From Agaribacter marinus (lineage in GTDB: Bacteria > Pseudomonadota > Gammaproteobacteria > Enterobacterales > Alteromonadaceae): a DNA stretch of 64,000 nucleotides. Positions 8,324-17,084 of this stretch are shown in pieces. The translations under genes and the position numbers were made by a program. Numbering within the stretch: the stretch's first letter is position 1; each line of letters begins with the position of its first letter. Under the pieces are notes generated by a model. That model saw nothing but the letters and a program-made list of their open reading frames with translations. It had not been told where the DNA came from and did not search any database. The stretch covers positions 40,113 through 104,112 of the forward strand of contig NZ_BSOT01000001.1 of assembly GCF_030160655.1 (NCBI RefSeq), given 5' to 3'.

Positions 8324-9362
8324 GGGCAGAGTGCTTTTCTGCGTGCTGCGATTGGACTTTGCGGATATCAGGTAGGCAGCTTAAGAATAGTTTGACTAAC
8401 TCTGGGTCAAAGTGCGCTCCCGCGCCATCCTCAAGCAGTTTGATTGCGCGATCTTCAGGCCACGCTTCTTTATATGGTCTGGCTGTCGTTACGGCATCAT
8501 ATACATCGGCGATTGCCGCCATTCTTGCTGCTAAAGGAATGCTATCTCCGATGAGTCCTTTTGGATAGCCTGACCCATCCCATTTTTCATGGTGATACAG
8601 TGCAATATCAGTTGCCATACGAAGCAGTGGAAAATCATGATTCCCCAAAATCTTTGCGCCGTACTGACTGTGTAGCTTCATGATCTCCCATTCATCTTTA
8701 TCCAGTTTTCCTGGCTTAAGCAATATGTTGTCAGGAATGCCTATTTTACCAATGTCATGCATGGGGGCTGCTAGATGCACTAGTTCGACCCATTCCTTGT
8801 TTGCGCCGTATCGTTCCGCCAAGAGTTTCGTAAATAGACTCATTCTAGTCACGTGTAAGGCGGTTTCGTTGTCTTTATATGCCGCCGCAATGCCCAGTCT
8901 TTGTATTATTTCTAAACGGGTTTTCTCAAGTTCGTGCGTACGCGACTTTACGAGCACTTCTAATTCACGGTGTTGATTCACAAGTGCCAATTGCGCCCTT
9001 ACTCTGGCTTTTACTAACATGGGACTTATCGGTTTTGTTATGTAATCTACAGCACCAAGTTCAAAACCTAAGGCTTCGTCTTGCAATTCTGTTTTTGCAG
9101 AGATAAACATGACTGGGATATGCATCGTTAAAGGGTCAGATTTTAGCTTTCTGCACACTTCGTATCCGTTCATATCCGGCATCATAATATCCAGCAATAT
9201 TATGTCGGGTTTGTTATTTGAACGGGATACTTTTAACGCTTGCTGCCCATTGGTCGCGGCCTTTACTCTATATTCTTGATTAAGAATATTTTTTATTAAT
9301 TCGATATTGTCAGGAGTGTCATCTACTACTAAAACTGTCGCTTTACCCATTGAGCTTTGCAA
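8316..9362 (-). CDS. response regulator with HD-GYP c-di-GMP phosphodiesterase output
   Basis: 348 aa. An N-terminal receiver domain (VLVVDDTPDN, phospho-acceptor Asp in IILLDIMMPDMNG, KPIS) is followed by a short coiled coil (about 130-150) and an HD-GYP domain. The metal/catalytic residues are in PMHDIGKIGIPDNIL and the GYP signature in HHEKWDGSGYPKG. HD-GYP domains hydrolyse c-di-GMP. The 8-nt overlap with the hybrid kinase makes that kinase the likely phosphodonor. ATG at 9362 reads MQSSMGKA, and a second Met four residues on is equally possible. With the GGDEF protein at the left edge, the region holds both synthesis and breakdown of c-di-GMP. Confidence 0.93.
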   Translation of the reverse strand: MQSSMGKATVLVVDDTPDNIELIKNILNQEYRVKAATNGQQALKVSRSNNKPDIILLDIMMPDMNGYEVCRKLKSDPLTMHIPVMFISAKTELQDEALGFELGAVDYITKPISPMLVKARVRAQLALVNQHRELEVLVKSRTHELEKTRLEIIQRLGIAAAYKDNETALHVTRMSLFTKLLAERYGANKEWVELVHLAAPMHDIGKIGIPDNILLKPGKLDKDEWEIMKLHSQYGAKILGNHDFPLLRMATDIALYHHEKWDGSGYPKGLIGDSIPLAARMAAIADVYDAVTTARPYKEAWPEDRAIKLLEDGAGAHFDPELVKLFLSCLPDIRKVQSQHAEKHSAHE

Positions 9363-9544
9363 CTATTGGTTACTTTCGATGTAATAAGAAGTGTAGACCA
9401 AAAAATTACATTTGTAGAAAATATTAGAAAGACGCATTCTAACGGTTCATTTAGGCGTGTTTATATGATGCTGCGTGACTTTGCAGCTCCGTTACAGCAT
9501 ACTTTCTGCATTCTTATTGCGCATACATTGGATTTTTAGTTTTT

Positions 9545-10150
9545 ATGGCACTTACCGAATCTACCATGCTTGATTTACACAGTCCGGCCCCTGATTTTTG
9601 TTTACCCAATACTAGTGGTGGTATTACGTCATTGAGTGATTTTGATGAAGACAAATTGCTAGTCGTATTGTTTATTTGCAATCATTGCCCTTACGTCATT
9701 CATATCGCACCCGCCCTATCTGCATTAGCAAAAAAATACCAAGACAAGGGCGTCGGCTTCGTCGCGATAAACAGCAATGACGTCGACATGTATCCGGCTG
9801 ATAATTTTGATGCGATGAAAAAAGAACGTGAATTGCGTGGTTACAGTTTCCCTTACTTACTTGACGAGTCTCAAGCGGTAGCAAAGGCATACAATGCCGC
9901 GTGTACGCCCGACATATATGTGTTTAATGCATCTCGTAAGCTTGCTTATCGCGGGCAATTTGATGCTTCACGTCCTCATCGTATTTCTTCAGGCAATTAT
10001 GATTCATCAAAAGCGCAAGCGTCGGGCGACGCTTTAGCGTCTGCGCTCGACAAACTATTAACTGACGGCAGTATTGAAGAAAATCAGATCCCGTCCATGG
10101 GGTGTAACATTAAATGGAAAGCAGGCAATACGCCTGACTATTTTGCTTAA
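9545..10150 (+). CDS. thioredoxin-fold redoxin (AhpC/TSA-like), cytoplasmic
   Basis: 201-aa protein with a thioredoxin-like fold: SPAPDFCLPNTSGG, then LLVVLFICNHCPYVIHIAPALSALA carrying a CNHC redox motif at the usual helix start, and VGFVAINSNDVDMYP. The family is often annotated as thioredoxin family or redoxin-domain protein. No signal peptide, so it is probably cytoplasmic. The CxxC suggests disulfide exchange or peroxide reduction; the substrate is unknown. No good ribosome site precedes 9545, and an alternative ATG (MLDLHSP) lies 24 bp further in. The next gene is convergent, 6 bp away, with no terminator between them. Confidence 0.8.
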   Translation: MALTESTMLDLHSPAPDFCLPNTSGGITSLSDFDEDKLLVVLFICNHCPYVIHIAPALSALAKKYQDKGVGFVAINSNDVDMYPADNFDAMKKERELRGYSFPYLLDESQAVAKAYNAACTPDIYVFNASRKLAYRGQFDASRPHRISSGNYDSSKAQASGDALASALDKLLTDGSIEENQIPSMGCNIKWKAGNTPDYFA

Positions 10151-10155
10151 CGGGT

Positions 10156-11376
10156 TTAATCAAGTTCGCTGTTAAGCTTACGCCGATACTCTTCTAACTT
10201 GCGTTTTATCATGGGCCCTGAAGGTTTATACTCTAGGGCCTTAGCCATTAAATCTTCGGCAATTTTTGTATCAATCTTTTCCATCGATATGGCGAGTTGT
10301 CTAAGCGTGTCTGCAATTTCGTGTTTCTTTTCTTTTATTACCGGCTGCAAGAATTCCTTTCGCGCCGCGACTACTTCACAAATTGTCACGTTCTTTGTTA
10401 TTCGTTCTATTAATTTGATGTCTTCTATTGGACTATTTTTTATATTGTCGAGAGTGGCGATAAAACGTTTCTTGATAAATGTTCTTGCCGTTTTTAATGG
10501 CACTTCGAGTTTATTGTCCTGAATAAACTGCAATAGCCCTTGTCGATACTGCTTGCAATCCGCCTCGGGGTAGGAAATCACTTCTTGCTCATTGTTCGCG
10601 AAACAATACCCGCTTCGATTGGTTTTCAGCCGATTTAAGCCTTTCTGGTTTTGTCGCGCAGCGCCACGTGAAAGTAAGGAGATATATTCCATTTGGCTAC
10701 GATTCATTCGGTGTAAAATAAATGAATCTCTTGCTATTGCTGTTCTCAAGTCTTCAGGAAGATAGCCCACGGGTCCTTTAAAATCTGCCAGCTCCCATGA
10801 CTTACCGTCCCCTAACACATGATGATTCTTGTTTGTTTTAATATTGTGTATTTCAACATGCTTAACTTTTATGTGTGTTGAAAACAGTGTTTTTACCCAT
10901 TCAGACGTGGCGCCTACTTGTTGCGTGTCATATATATCGCAAAATTCCGTCTCGTTATGTTTATTAAACCAATTTAAGCAAAGTACTTTGGGGTGTCCCA
11001 GTTGTTTAAGGCGTTCTTTTACGGATACAAATTTGTGTTTGTTTGCCCAAAATTCGTCAATATCTAGAAACATCAAATAATCGAATATGTTCTTATCAAT
11101 GGATTTGTAGGCGTGCTCATAAACGGTACGTTGCGGGTTTTTATTGCCTTCATAAAAAAATTCGTTGCCGTCTATAAATTGTACCCTTGATTCATCCTTT
11201 AAACACTCAGCAAGCTCCCAAGTATTATCTGAGGTATGGTTTACATATATATCGACTGAATCGAAATCGCTTTTTAGGTGGTGGTAAATCCATTCAGGTA
11301 AATACGCCGCTTCGTCTTTTGCAATTGCAACAAGTTTGATTTTTATTGGTTTATTTTTCTTAAACAAAGACAACAT
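10156..11376 (-). CDS. glycosyltransferase family 2/92-like protein
   Basis: 406 aa. The N-terminal GT-A fold shows KLVAIAKDEAAYLPEWIYHHL, VDIYVNHTSDNT and the metal-binding DxD motif in YLMFLDIDEFW, as in GT92-like or Glyco_tranf_2_4 enzymes. Acceptor and donor sugars are unknown. The C-terminal part is helical and ends in LMAKALEYKPSGPMIKR..., a tail also found at the end of the divergent neighbour sulfotransferase. It is divergently arranged with that gene (212-bp gap), which suggests both decorate the same surface polysaccharide. No membrane segment. Confidence 0.8.
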   Translation of the reverse strand: MLSLFKKNKPIKIKLVAIAKDEAAYLPEWIYHHLKSDFDSVDIYVNHTSDNTWELAECLKDESRVQFIDGNEFFYEGNKNPQRTVYEHAYKSIDKNIFDYLMFLDIDEFWANKHKFVSVKERLKQLGHPKVLCLNWFNKHNETEFCDIYDTQQVGATSEWVKTLFSTHIKVKHVEIHNIKTNKNHHVLGDGKSWELADFKGPVGYLPEDLRTAIARDSFILHRMNRSQMEYISLLSRGAARQNQKGLNRLKTNRSGYCFANNEQEVISYPEADCKQYRQGLLQFIQDNKLEVPLKTARTFIKKRFIATLDNIKNSPIEDIKLIERITKNVTICEVVAARKEFLQPVIKEKKHEIADTLRQLAISMEKIDTKIAEDLMAKALEYKPSGPMIKRKLEEYRRKLNSELD

Positions 11377-11588
11377 CTAAGCAATTTCTCATGAAGTACG
11401 GCAGAAGGTGTAGTGCCAAAAAATGAATGTAGGTAATATAAATGAATTTGAGTAAGGTGTAAGTAAAATATGACACCAAAGACGGTGTATTTTACAACAT
11501 GGGCAATGCTTAATCATCTTAAGACTTCATTATTGTTCTCATGTATACTCCGCTGATTATTGTCTTCTACGTTATAAGTTAGTGTTAC

Positions 11589-12935
11589 ATGTCAGGTAAA
11601 TTGGAAGCTCAAGTTCGCAGTGGGCATTTCGACGCAGGTATGGGAACAATCCCGTCTCGCAATATAGATGTAATTATTCATATAGGTTTACCCAAAACAG
11701 GGTCGTCCGCCATCCAAAAATTATGTTTGGAGAACAAAGCAGTATTGGCTGAGCATAGTTACTGCTACCCAAAACATGCCATTGATAAAAACGGGGTTTC
11801 TGGGGGGCACTCAAGCTTATTCAAAACACTGAGAGATGATGGCGTTGATGCGTTTCGACAAAGTCTTAATACATTATTAATAAAGGCAAAACAGAAAAAT
11901 CAAATCTTGTTGCTCTCAAGTGAGGGCTTATCACAAAACCCAGAGGAGCTTCATGAGGCAACAAAGGGGCTTAATGTGATTATTATTGCTTTTTTTAGGC
12001 ACCCGGTTGAAGCATTCTTTTCTGCGTATAACCAAATGGTAAAACGACACTTTTTTACTAAGAAAATTGATGACTATGCCGAGCGTGCGATAAGAAATGT
12101 ACAACCATTTTTATCTGGACGGCATTTGTTTGATTGGCAGCAGTTGTTTGCAGAAAACTTTATTCTTTTCCCTTATTTGTCCAGTGATAAAATTGAGCAT
12201 AATGTTGTTCATAAGTTTTTCTCCTGTCTTGGGATACAACCTGCCCGTTTCCCAAGTGATACTTTTGTCGCTCGTATAAATAGCGGCTATTGCCTCGCTG
12301 CACTAAAGTTAAAACGTTTGATGAACCTCGTGCTTACTGAAAAAGACGAACGTATCAATTTACGATTAGATTTATTTTTCCAGCGGATTTCAGATGCTCA
12401 GACGTATGACGCGTCGTCTTCCGACAGCCTTATCAGTGAAGACGCATATGACAGACTGTGTAAAAAATTTCAAGCGGATATCACTGAGCTTGAATCTGCC
12501 TTTGCAATTGATATGTGTTTTAAGCCATCGCAATGCAATAAAAGTGTATCTTCGTTAAAGATAAGTGCAGAAATGATAGAAATCATGCGCTTATTCATTA
12601 GTGAAGAGAACACACTGTATAAAAGGTTAAGAAAGCGTATTTTAGCCAAAACGTGGTTCAGTGATGACGCAGACCACAAACAACTATGTGAATTGTTTGA
12701 TTGCCATTATGTGTTACAAGCCAGAGAAAAGAACGTATTTTTTACTGACAAAGAGCTCGGAAAAATGGCAAGGTTCGATAGAGTTGATTTCTTACGTGAA
12801 ACTGCCCGTTTGCTAATGCAACGAGGTGATTATAAAAATGCAATGTTGTTGATTAGCGAAGCCAAACGGCTACGTGCAGGTGGCCCTGTGATTAAACGCT
12901 TATACTCACAAATACAAAAACTCAATGAAAGCTAA
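11589..12935 (+). CDS. sulfotransferase-family protein
   Basis: 448 aa. The PAPS-binding signatures are visible: the 5'-phosphosulfate loop IHIGLPKTGSSAIQKL near residue 31 and the 3'-phosphate region IAFFRHPVEAFFSAYNQ near residue 135. These bacterial enzymes transfer sulfate from PAPS to carbohydrate hydroxyls. The C-terminal about 50 residues (LRETARLLMQRGDY...GGPVIKRL...QKLNES) form a TPR-like helical pair that matches the end of the divergent glycosyltransferase. No obvious ribosome site lies before 11589; a later Met (MGTIPSRN) could also start it. Confidence 0.78.
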   Translation: MSGKLEAQVRSGHFDAGMGTIPSRNIDVIIHIGLPKTGSSAIQKLCLENKAVLAEHSYCYPKHAIDKNGVSGGHSSLFKTLRDDGVDAFRQSLNTLLIKAKQKNQILLLSSEGLSQNPEELHEATKGLNVIIIAFFRHPVEAFFSAYNQMVKRHFFTKKIDDYAERAIRNVQPFLSGRHLFDWQQLFAENFILFPYLSSDKIEHNVVHKFFSCLGIQPARFPSDTFVARINSGYCLAALKLKRLMNLVLTEKDERINLRLDLFFQRISDAQTYDASSSDSLISEDAYDRLCKKFQADITELESAFAIDMCFKPSQCNKSVSSLKISAEMIEIMRLFISEENTLYKRLRKRILAKTWFSDDADHKQLCELFDCHYVLQAREKNVFFTDKELGKMARFDRVDFLRETARLLMQRGDYKNAMLLISEAKRLRAGGPVIKRLYSQIQKLNES

Positions 12936-12961
12936 GATTAAGACGTTCAAATAAATAGCAT

Positions 12962-13801
12962 TTAATTTGCGAACTTTTTACGGTATTGCCCCGGCGCAAG
13001 TGACACGGATTTTTTAAAACGCTTTGAAAAATTAAACACGTCACTATAGCCTACTTGCTCACCTATTTGTTCTATTGACCAGTTAGATTGCGTCAATAGA
13101 TATTTAGCCCGCTCCATACGTAAATGTATTAAATACTGAAGTGGGCTTTTCCCAAAATTTTGCTGGAACAATCGATGTAAATGCGGCGGCGAATAGTTAG
13201 CAATATTTGACATTGCATCTACTGTCCAATTGTAGTGCAGTCGTTGCTCTAGTGCTTGCTGGAGCTGCCAAATGCGCTGAGACTCTTGTGAACGAGTTGG
13301 GTGTACTTGCAAGCTTTTCGCAATATATGCATCTAGATGTTCAAAAGCTGGGCGTTGCAAACTGGCTTCAGATTCGTAGTAAATCATGCTGAGTAAATGA
13401 TAAATCTGTTGATTTACTTCACAAAATTCTGCGTCTGGACGCCCATTAATCGATGCATTCCATTTGTCATCTTCATCTAGGTGAAACCATACCATGTCTA
13501 AATGCTTTGCCTTTAACTCCATAATAAACGGCTTGTGTGCGGGCAGGGTGACAAGGTGGCTTTTACTTACCGTTTGATGTCCATCCTTTGTCTTTAAATC
13601 TAATTCACCGTCGATGATATATATAAGGGCATGCCATTGTGGATTTGACCTTGCAACTTTGTAATTTCCTTTAAGGTTTGACACACCAGACAGCGAACTC
13701 TTAAGCAAACTTAACTGTGGCGTTTTGTCACAATCGACAAAACGCTCGTCACATTCCGGACCAATTTCGAGTGTATCTAACCATTCATTTTGAGTAAGCA
13801 T
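12962..13801 (-). CDS. AraC-family transcriptional regulator
   Basis: 279 aa. The N-terminal cupin-like ligand-binding part (about 1-160, ALIYIIDGELDLKTKDGHQTV) precedes a C-terminal double helix-turn-helix. Its second HTH carries the AraC signature (WSIEQIGEQVGYSDVFNFSKRFKKSVSLAPGQYR). It is divergent from the SemiSWEET gene, with 150-160 bp between the starts. By context it probably senses a sugar and controls that transporter. This is inference; no operator was identified. Confidence 0.9.
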   Translation of the reverse strand: MLTQNEWLDTLEIGPECDERFVDCDKTPQLSLLKSSLSGVSNLKGNYKVARSNPQWHALIYIIDGELDLKTKDGHQTVSKSHLVTLPAHKPFIMELKAKHLDMVWFHLDEDDKWNASINGRPDAEFCEVNQQIYHLLSMIYYESEASLQRPAFEHLDAYIAKSLQVHPTRSQESQRIWQLQQALEQRLHYNWTVDAMSNIANYSPPHLHRLFQQNFGKSPLQYLIHLRMERAKYLLTQSNWSIEQIGEQVGYSDVFNFSKRFKKSVSLAPGQYRKKFAN

Positions 13802-13961
13802 GGAATTATAAATGATAGTAATGGATAAAAAATATGATAGCTTAAAACATAACCAATTGGAAATAATGTGCGTAAACTTGCCGCAACTTTTCGAAGAAGC
13901 CTAAAACATAAAAAAGGCCTTCTGCGAAAACTGAAAGTAATGAACTATTAAGGTGAATATT

Positions 13962-14306
13962 ATGACAACTATTGAAATACTTGGTTTTACATCGGCATTT
14001 TTGACGACCTTTTCATTTTTGCCACAAGCTATTCAGGTGATCAAAACACGTGATACCGCTTCGTTGTCATTGGCTATGTATAGCATTTTTACAGTGGGTG
14101 TTGCTGGTTGGTTAGCATATGGAATATTTAAACAAGATAGTGCAGTGATAGTTGCGAACATGGTTACATTGTTGTTATCAGCTTGTATATTATCGATGAA
14201 GTTGTATAACGACTTTGCTACAAAAAAGACCGAAAATTCACAGGAATTGGATGATAGCGCACTAGCATTGCAAGATAAGTGTTGTACACACGAGTGTATT
14301 AGCTAA
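13962..14306 (+). CDS. SemiSWEET sugar transporter (PQ-loop)
   Basis: Small inner-membrane protein with three transmembrane helices and the PQ-loop signature in TFSFLPQAIQVIKTRDTASLSL. SemiSWEETs work as homodimers that pass mono- or disaccharides. It is 114 aa from the ATG at 13962 (MTTIEILG); a GTG at 13953 would add three residues. I prefer 13962 because AAGGTG sits about 6 nt upstream. The C-terminal about 25 residues are hydrophilic and end in a Cys pair (DKCCTHEC), unusual for the family. The divergent AraC gene is the likely regulator. Confidence 0.85.
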   Translation: MTTIEILGFTSAFLTTFSFLPQAIQVIKTRDTASLSLAMYSIFTVGVAGWLAYGIFKQDSAVIVANMVTLLLSACILSMKLYNDFATKKTENSQELDDSALALQDKCCTHECIS

Positions 14307-14351
14307 CCATCTACTTATTTATGGTACGCGGATAAACAATGCCATAAAAAA

Positions 14352-14380
14352 GCAGGCCTTAATTTGGCCTGCAAATTTTT
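14352..14380 (+). terminator. rho-independent terminator after the SemiSWEET gene
   Basis: GCAGGCC-TTAATTT-GGCCTGC, a 7-bp GC-rich stem, is followed by AAATTTTT. The upstream A-rich flank means it may also work in reverse. Confidence 0.75.
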
Positions 14381-14594
14381 AAGCCTTCCTCAATCTTTAT
14401 AACTTCTATCTGCAAATCCCCTTTCTGCAACAGTACTGAATCTTCCTATTAAAATGTGATCAAATTGTTACGTTTTGTAGCGGAAATTAAGCTGACACCC
14501 ATTCTGACAACTGTTAACATTATTTTGACATGGACTAATCGCCCACGCGTTTGGTTTCGTAAACGGTGTATGAGTTAAGTCGGTATCTATCTAA

Positions 14595-16115
14595 ATGCAA
14601 ACAAATAACGGTGAGACAAAAAAAATCCTAATTGTCGGTGGTGGCACGGCAGGCTGGATGGCAGCAAATTTGTTTGCTAAAAAGCTCATAAATAAAGGGT
14701 TTGAAATTAGCTTACTAGAATCTAGCGACATTCCTACGGTAGGTGTTGGTGAAGGCTCTACACCATATATTAAGCGATTTTTTGATGCGTTGGATATCGA
14801 AGAAAGTGAATGGATGTCGGCTTGCTGTGCTACTTACAAAGGCGGGATTACATTTGCTGATTGGTCGACGATTCCGGGGCATACGAGTTATTTCCATCCG
14901 TTTTTGAGCAGTGTCGACGGTGAATGCTTTAACGTCTTCAGACAAGTCACTACATTGCGCCATCATGGTTACGAAGTAAATGCGCATCCAAATGACTATT
15001 TTTTACAAACAGAGTTGGTAAAACAAAAACGTTTACCTTTGTCCTTGGATAAACAAAAATCTGACACCATTTATGCCTATCATTTTGATGCATCCAAGTT
15101 GGGCGAATACCTTAAAAAACATGCGGCCAGCCTTGGTGTAAAGCACATAGTCGACAGTGTAACTCAAGTGAAATTAGCGCCATCTGGTGATATCTCTCAT
15201 GTAGAGACTAAAAAGAATGGATTGGTTGAAGCAGACATTTTTGTAGATTGTACGGGGTTTAGTGCTTTATTGATTCAAAAAACACTCGGTGTACCTTTTA
15301 CGATTTTTAAAGACAATTTGTATAATGATGCTGCAGTAGCTATCCCTTCTGCGCCTAAATCACAATATTCGCCACAAACTGTTGCGACGGCAATGAGCAA
15401 CGGTTGGCGCTGGGATATTCCCTTGACTACGCGCAATGGCAATGGCTATGTGTATAGTAGCGATTTTCAATCTGCTGACGACGCGGAAGCCGAATTACGG
15501 CGTAGTCTTGGTGACAGCATATTGACTGATGCATCAGCCCGGCACATCAAGATGCGTGTGGGCCGCACCACTAAGCACTGGCATAAAAACTGTGTGGCGA
15601 TAGGCTTGTCTCAAGGTTTTATTGAACCACTAGAAGCAACCGCCTTACATATTGTCCAATTAAGCATCGAACAATTTATTGAGCAATACGAAAAGGGGGA
15701 TTATTCACCTAAATATCAAGGCTTTTACAACGACGGTGTCAATCTTGTGTTTGAGCATATTAGAGATTACATTGTCTTGCACTACTTGACGAATAGTCGC
15801 CAAAATTCTAACTATTGGTTGGCATGCCGCAATGACATAAAAATTTCTGATTCACTGCAGGCAATTATGGAAGTGTGGTGTCAAGGGGGCGATTTAGATG
15901 CTGAGCTCAAGCGGCAACAAATTACGCAATATTATTCTTCGATGTCATGGCATGTATTATTGTCTGGGGTTGGTGTTTTTCCCTCTGGCGCTGCAAAACA
16001 ATTGCAAAAACATGCCGCGGCAGATGACGCGCTTAAGCAAATACGACAGCAGCTAAAAGAGCACGCACGTTTTTTTCCAATCAATGAAGGCATTTTTAAT
16101 CAAGCAGTTGTGTGA
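14595..16115 (+). CDS. tryptophan-halogenase family flavoprotein
   Basis: 506-aa FAD-dependent protein of the Trp_halogenase family. The FAD-binding GGGTAGW is at about residues 15-21, VGVGEGSTPYI follows, and a Lys sits in the catalytic position (ATYKGGITFADW). The WxWxIP signature appears as GWRWDIPL, and EATALHIVQLS lies near the flavin site. WxWxIP is typical of true flavin-dependent halogenases, which chlorinate or brominate aromatic substrates using FADH2 from a separate reductase. No reductase, TonB receptor or biosynthetic cluster is adjacent, so the substrate is unknown. The next gene starts 55 bp downstream in the same direction. Confidence 0.88.
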   Translation: MQTNNGETKKILIVGGGTAGWMAANLFAKKLINKGFEISLLESSDIPTVGVGEGSTPYIKRFFDALDIEESEWMSACCATYKGGITFADWSTIPGHTSYFHPFLSSVDGECFNVFRQVTTLRHHGYEVNAHPNDYFLQTELVKQKRLPLSLDKQKSDTIYAYHFDASKLGEYLKKHAASLGVKHIVDSVTQVKLAPSGDISHVETKKNGLVEADIFVDCTGFSALLIQKTLGVPFTIFKDNLYNDAAVAIPSAPKSQYSPQTVATAMSNGWRWDIPLTTRNGNGYVYSSDFQSADDAEAELRRSLGDSILTDASARHIKMRVGRTTKHWHKNCVAIGLSQGFIEPLEATALHIVQLSIEQFIEQYEKGDYSPKYQGFYNDGVNLVFEHIRDYIVLHYLTNSRQNSNYWLACRNDIKISDSLQAIMEVWCQGGDLDAELKRQQITQYYSSMSWHVLLSGVGVFPSGAAKQLQKHAAADDALKQIRQQLKEHARFFPINEGIFNQAVV

Positions 16116-16170
16116 ATACACACTACATAAAAACGTAACTTATACAATTATTAGAGAAGTAAACAACATA

Positions 16171-16965
16171 ATGAAAAAACTAAGAAATTTATTACTATCA
16201 GCCGCCTTAATTGGCCTATCCAACAGTGCAGCATTTGCGACTGAAGTACAAATCCAAACAGTACTTGGTAATATTAATGTCGCCCTTTTTGATGAGCAAA
16301 CGCCAGAAACCGTCGATAACTTTCTGCTTTATGTAAATTCCGGCACTTACGTAAATAGCATTTTTCATCGCTCGGTGCCTGGGTTTGTTGTTCAAGGTGG
16401 TGGGTTTACGGCGAATAGTATAGAGCGTCCACTCGCTATTGAAACAAATCCAGCTGTACAAAATGAACCGCGCTTTTCGAATGTGCGCGGTACTATTGCG
16501 ATGGCAAAGTTAGACGGTGATCCAAATAGTGCAACATCTCAGTGGTTTATCAATTTAGACAATAATAGTATTAGTTTAGATGCCAACAACGGTGGTTTCA
16601 CTGTATTTGGGCAAGTGCTTGGAGATGGCATGGCTGTAGTTGATGCAATTGCTAATTTACCTATTCTACAGAACGGAGGTGTTTTCAATGAAATACCTGT
16701 GCGCGACTATACTCAAGCTGATGCTAATGCTGGTAGACAACCTGATAATGAAAATTACATTATTGTTACAGACATCATCATCGTAAACGATGCGGAAGAT
16801 TCTAATCCCGAAGTAAACCCTGTTGTTAATACAAGAATAAACCCGCCTTCAACTCCGCCATCCAATGGCGGTGACTCTGGTGGTTCTTCAGGCGGCGGCA
16901 GCGTGCCGTTTTGGGGATTGTTTGCTTTATTCTCTATTGCCTACTTTAGGCGCTTGTCCAAATAA
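16171..16965 (+). CDS. exported cyclophilin-type peptidyl-prolyl isomerase with GlyGly-CTERM tail
   Basis: 264 aa from the ATG at 16171, chosen because it begins a clean signal peptide (MKKLRNLLLSAALIGLSNSAAFA) and follows AGAGAAG; the open frame reaches back to 16084 but that part is not signal-like. The cyclophilin domain (about 25-210) shows FHRSVPGFVVQGGGF and SQWFINL. An acidic/Pro linker follows, then a Gly/Ser-rich stretch (GGDSGGSSGGGS), a hydrophobic helix (VPFWGLFALFSIAYF) and RRLSK: a GlyGly-CTERM signal. Such tails are processed by rhombosortase, often on type II secretion substrates. It is therefore likely surface-exposed or secreted, not a simple periplasmic PpiA. Confidence 0.88.
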   Translation: MKKLRNLLLSAALIGLSNSAAFATEVQIQTVLGNINVALFDEQTPETVDNFLLYVNSGTYVNSIFHRSVPGFVVQGGGFTANSIERPLAIETNPAVQNEPRFSNVRGTIAMAKLDGDPNSATSQWFINLDNNSISLDANNGGFTVFGQVLGDGMAVVDAIANLPILQNGGVFNEIPVRDYTQADANAGRQPDNENYIIVTDIIIVNDAEDSNPEVNPVVNTRINPPSTPPSNGGDSGGSSGGGSVPFWGLFALFSIAYFRRLSK

Positions 16966-17015
16966 ACAGTTGATTGCGATGACCTTTTGACGAAAGCTAA
17001 GATTTAAGTGATATC

Positions 17016-17040
17016 AAGCAGGCACATGTGGCCTGCTTTT
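17016..17040 (+). terminator. rho-independent terminator between the PPIase gene and pqiC
   Basis: AAGCAGGC-ACATGTG-GCCTGCTT followed by TTTC. The symmetric A and T flanks suit both convergent transcripts. Confidence 0.75.
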
Positions 17041-17084
17041 TCATTTTATACGCCAGCAACATTGAATATCGTAAAGCTCTCGTG

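Noticed and set aside
16084..16170. 29-codon 5' extension of the cyclophilin gene overlapping the halogenase end
   Set aside because: The signal peptide begins at ATG 16171 with a ribosome site before it; the extension is not signal-like.
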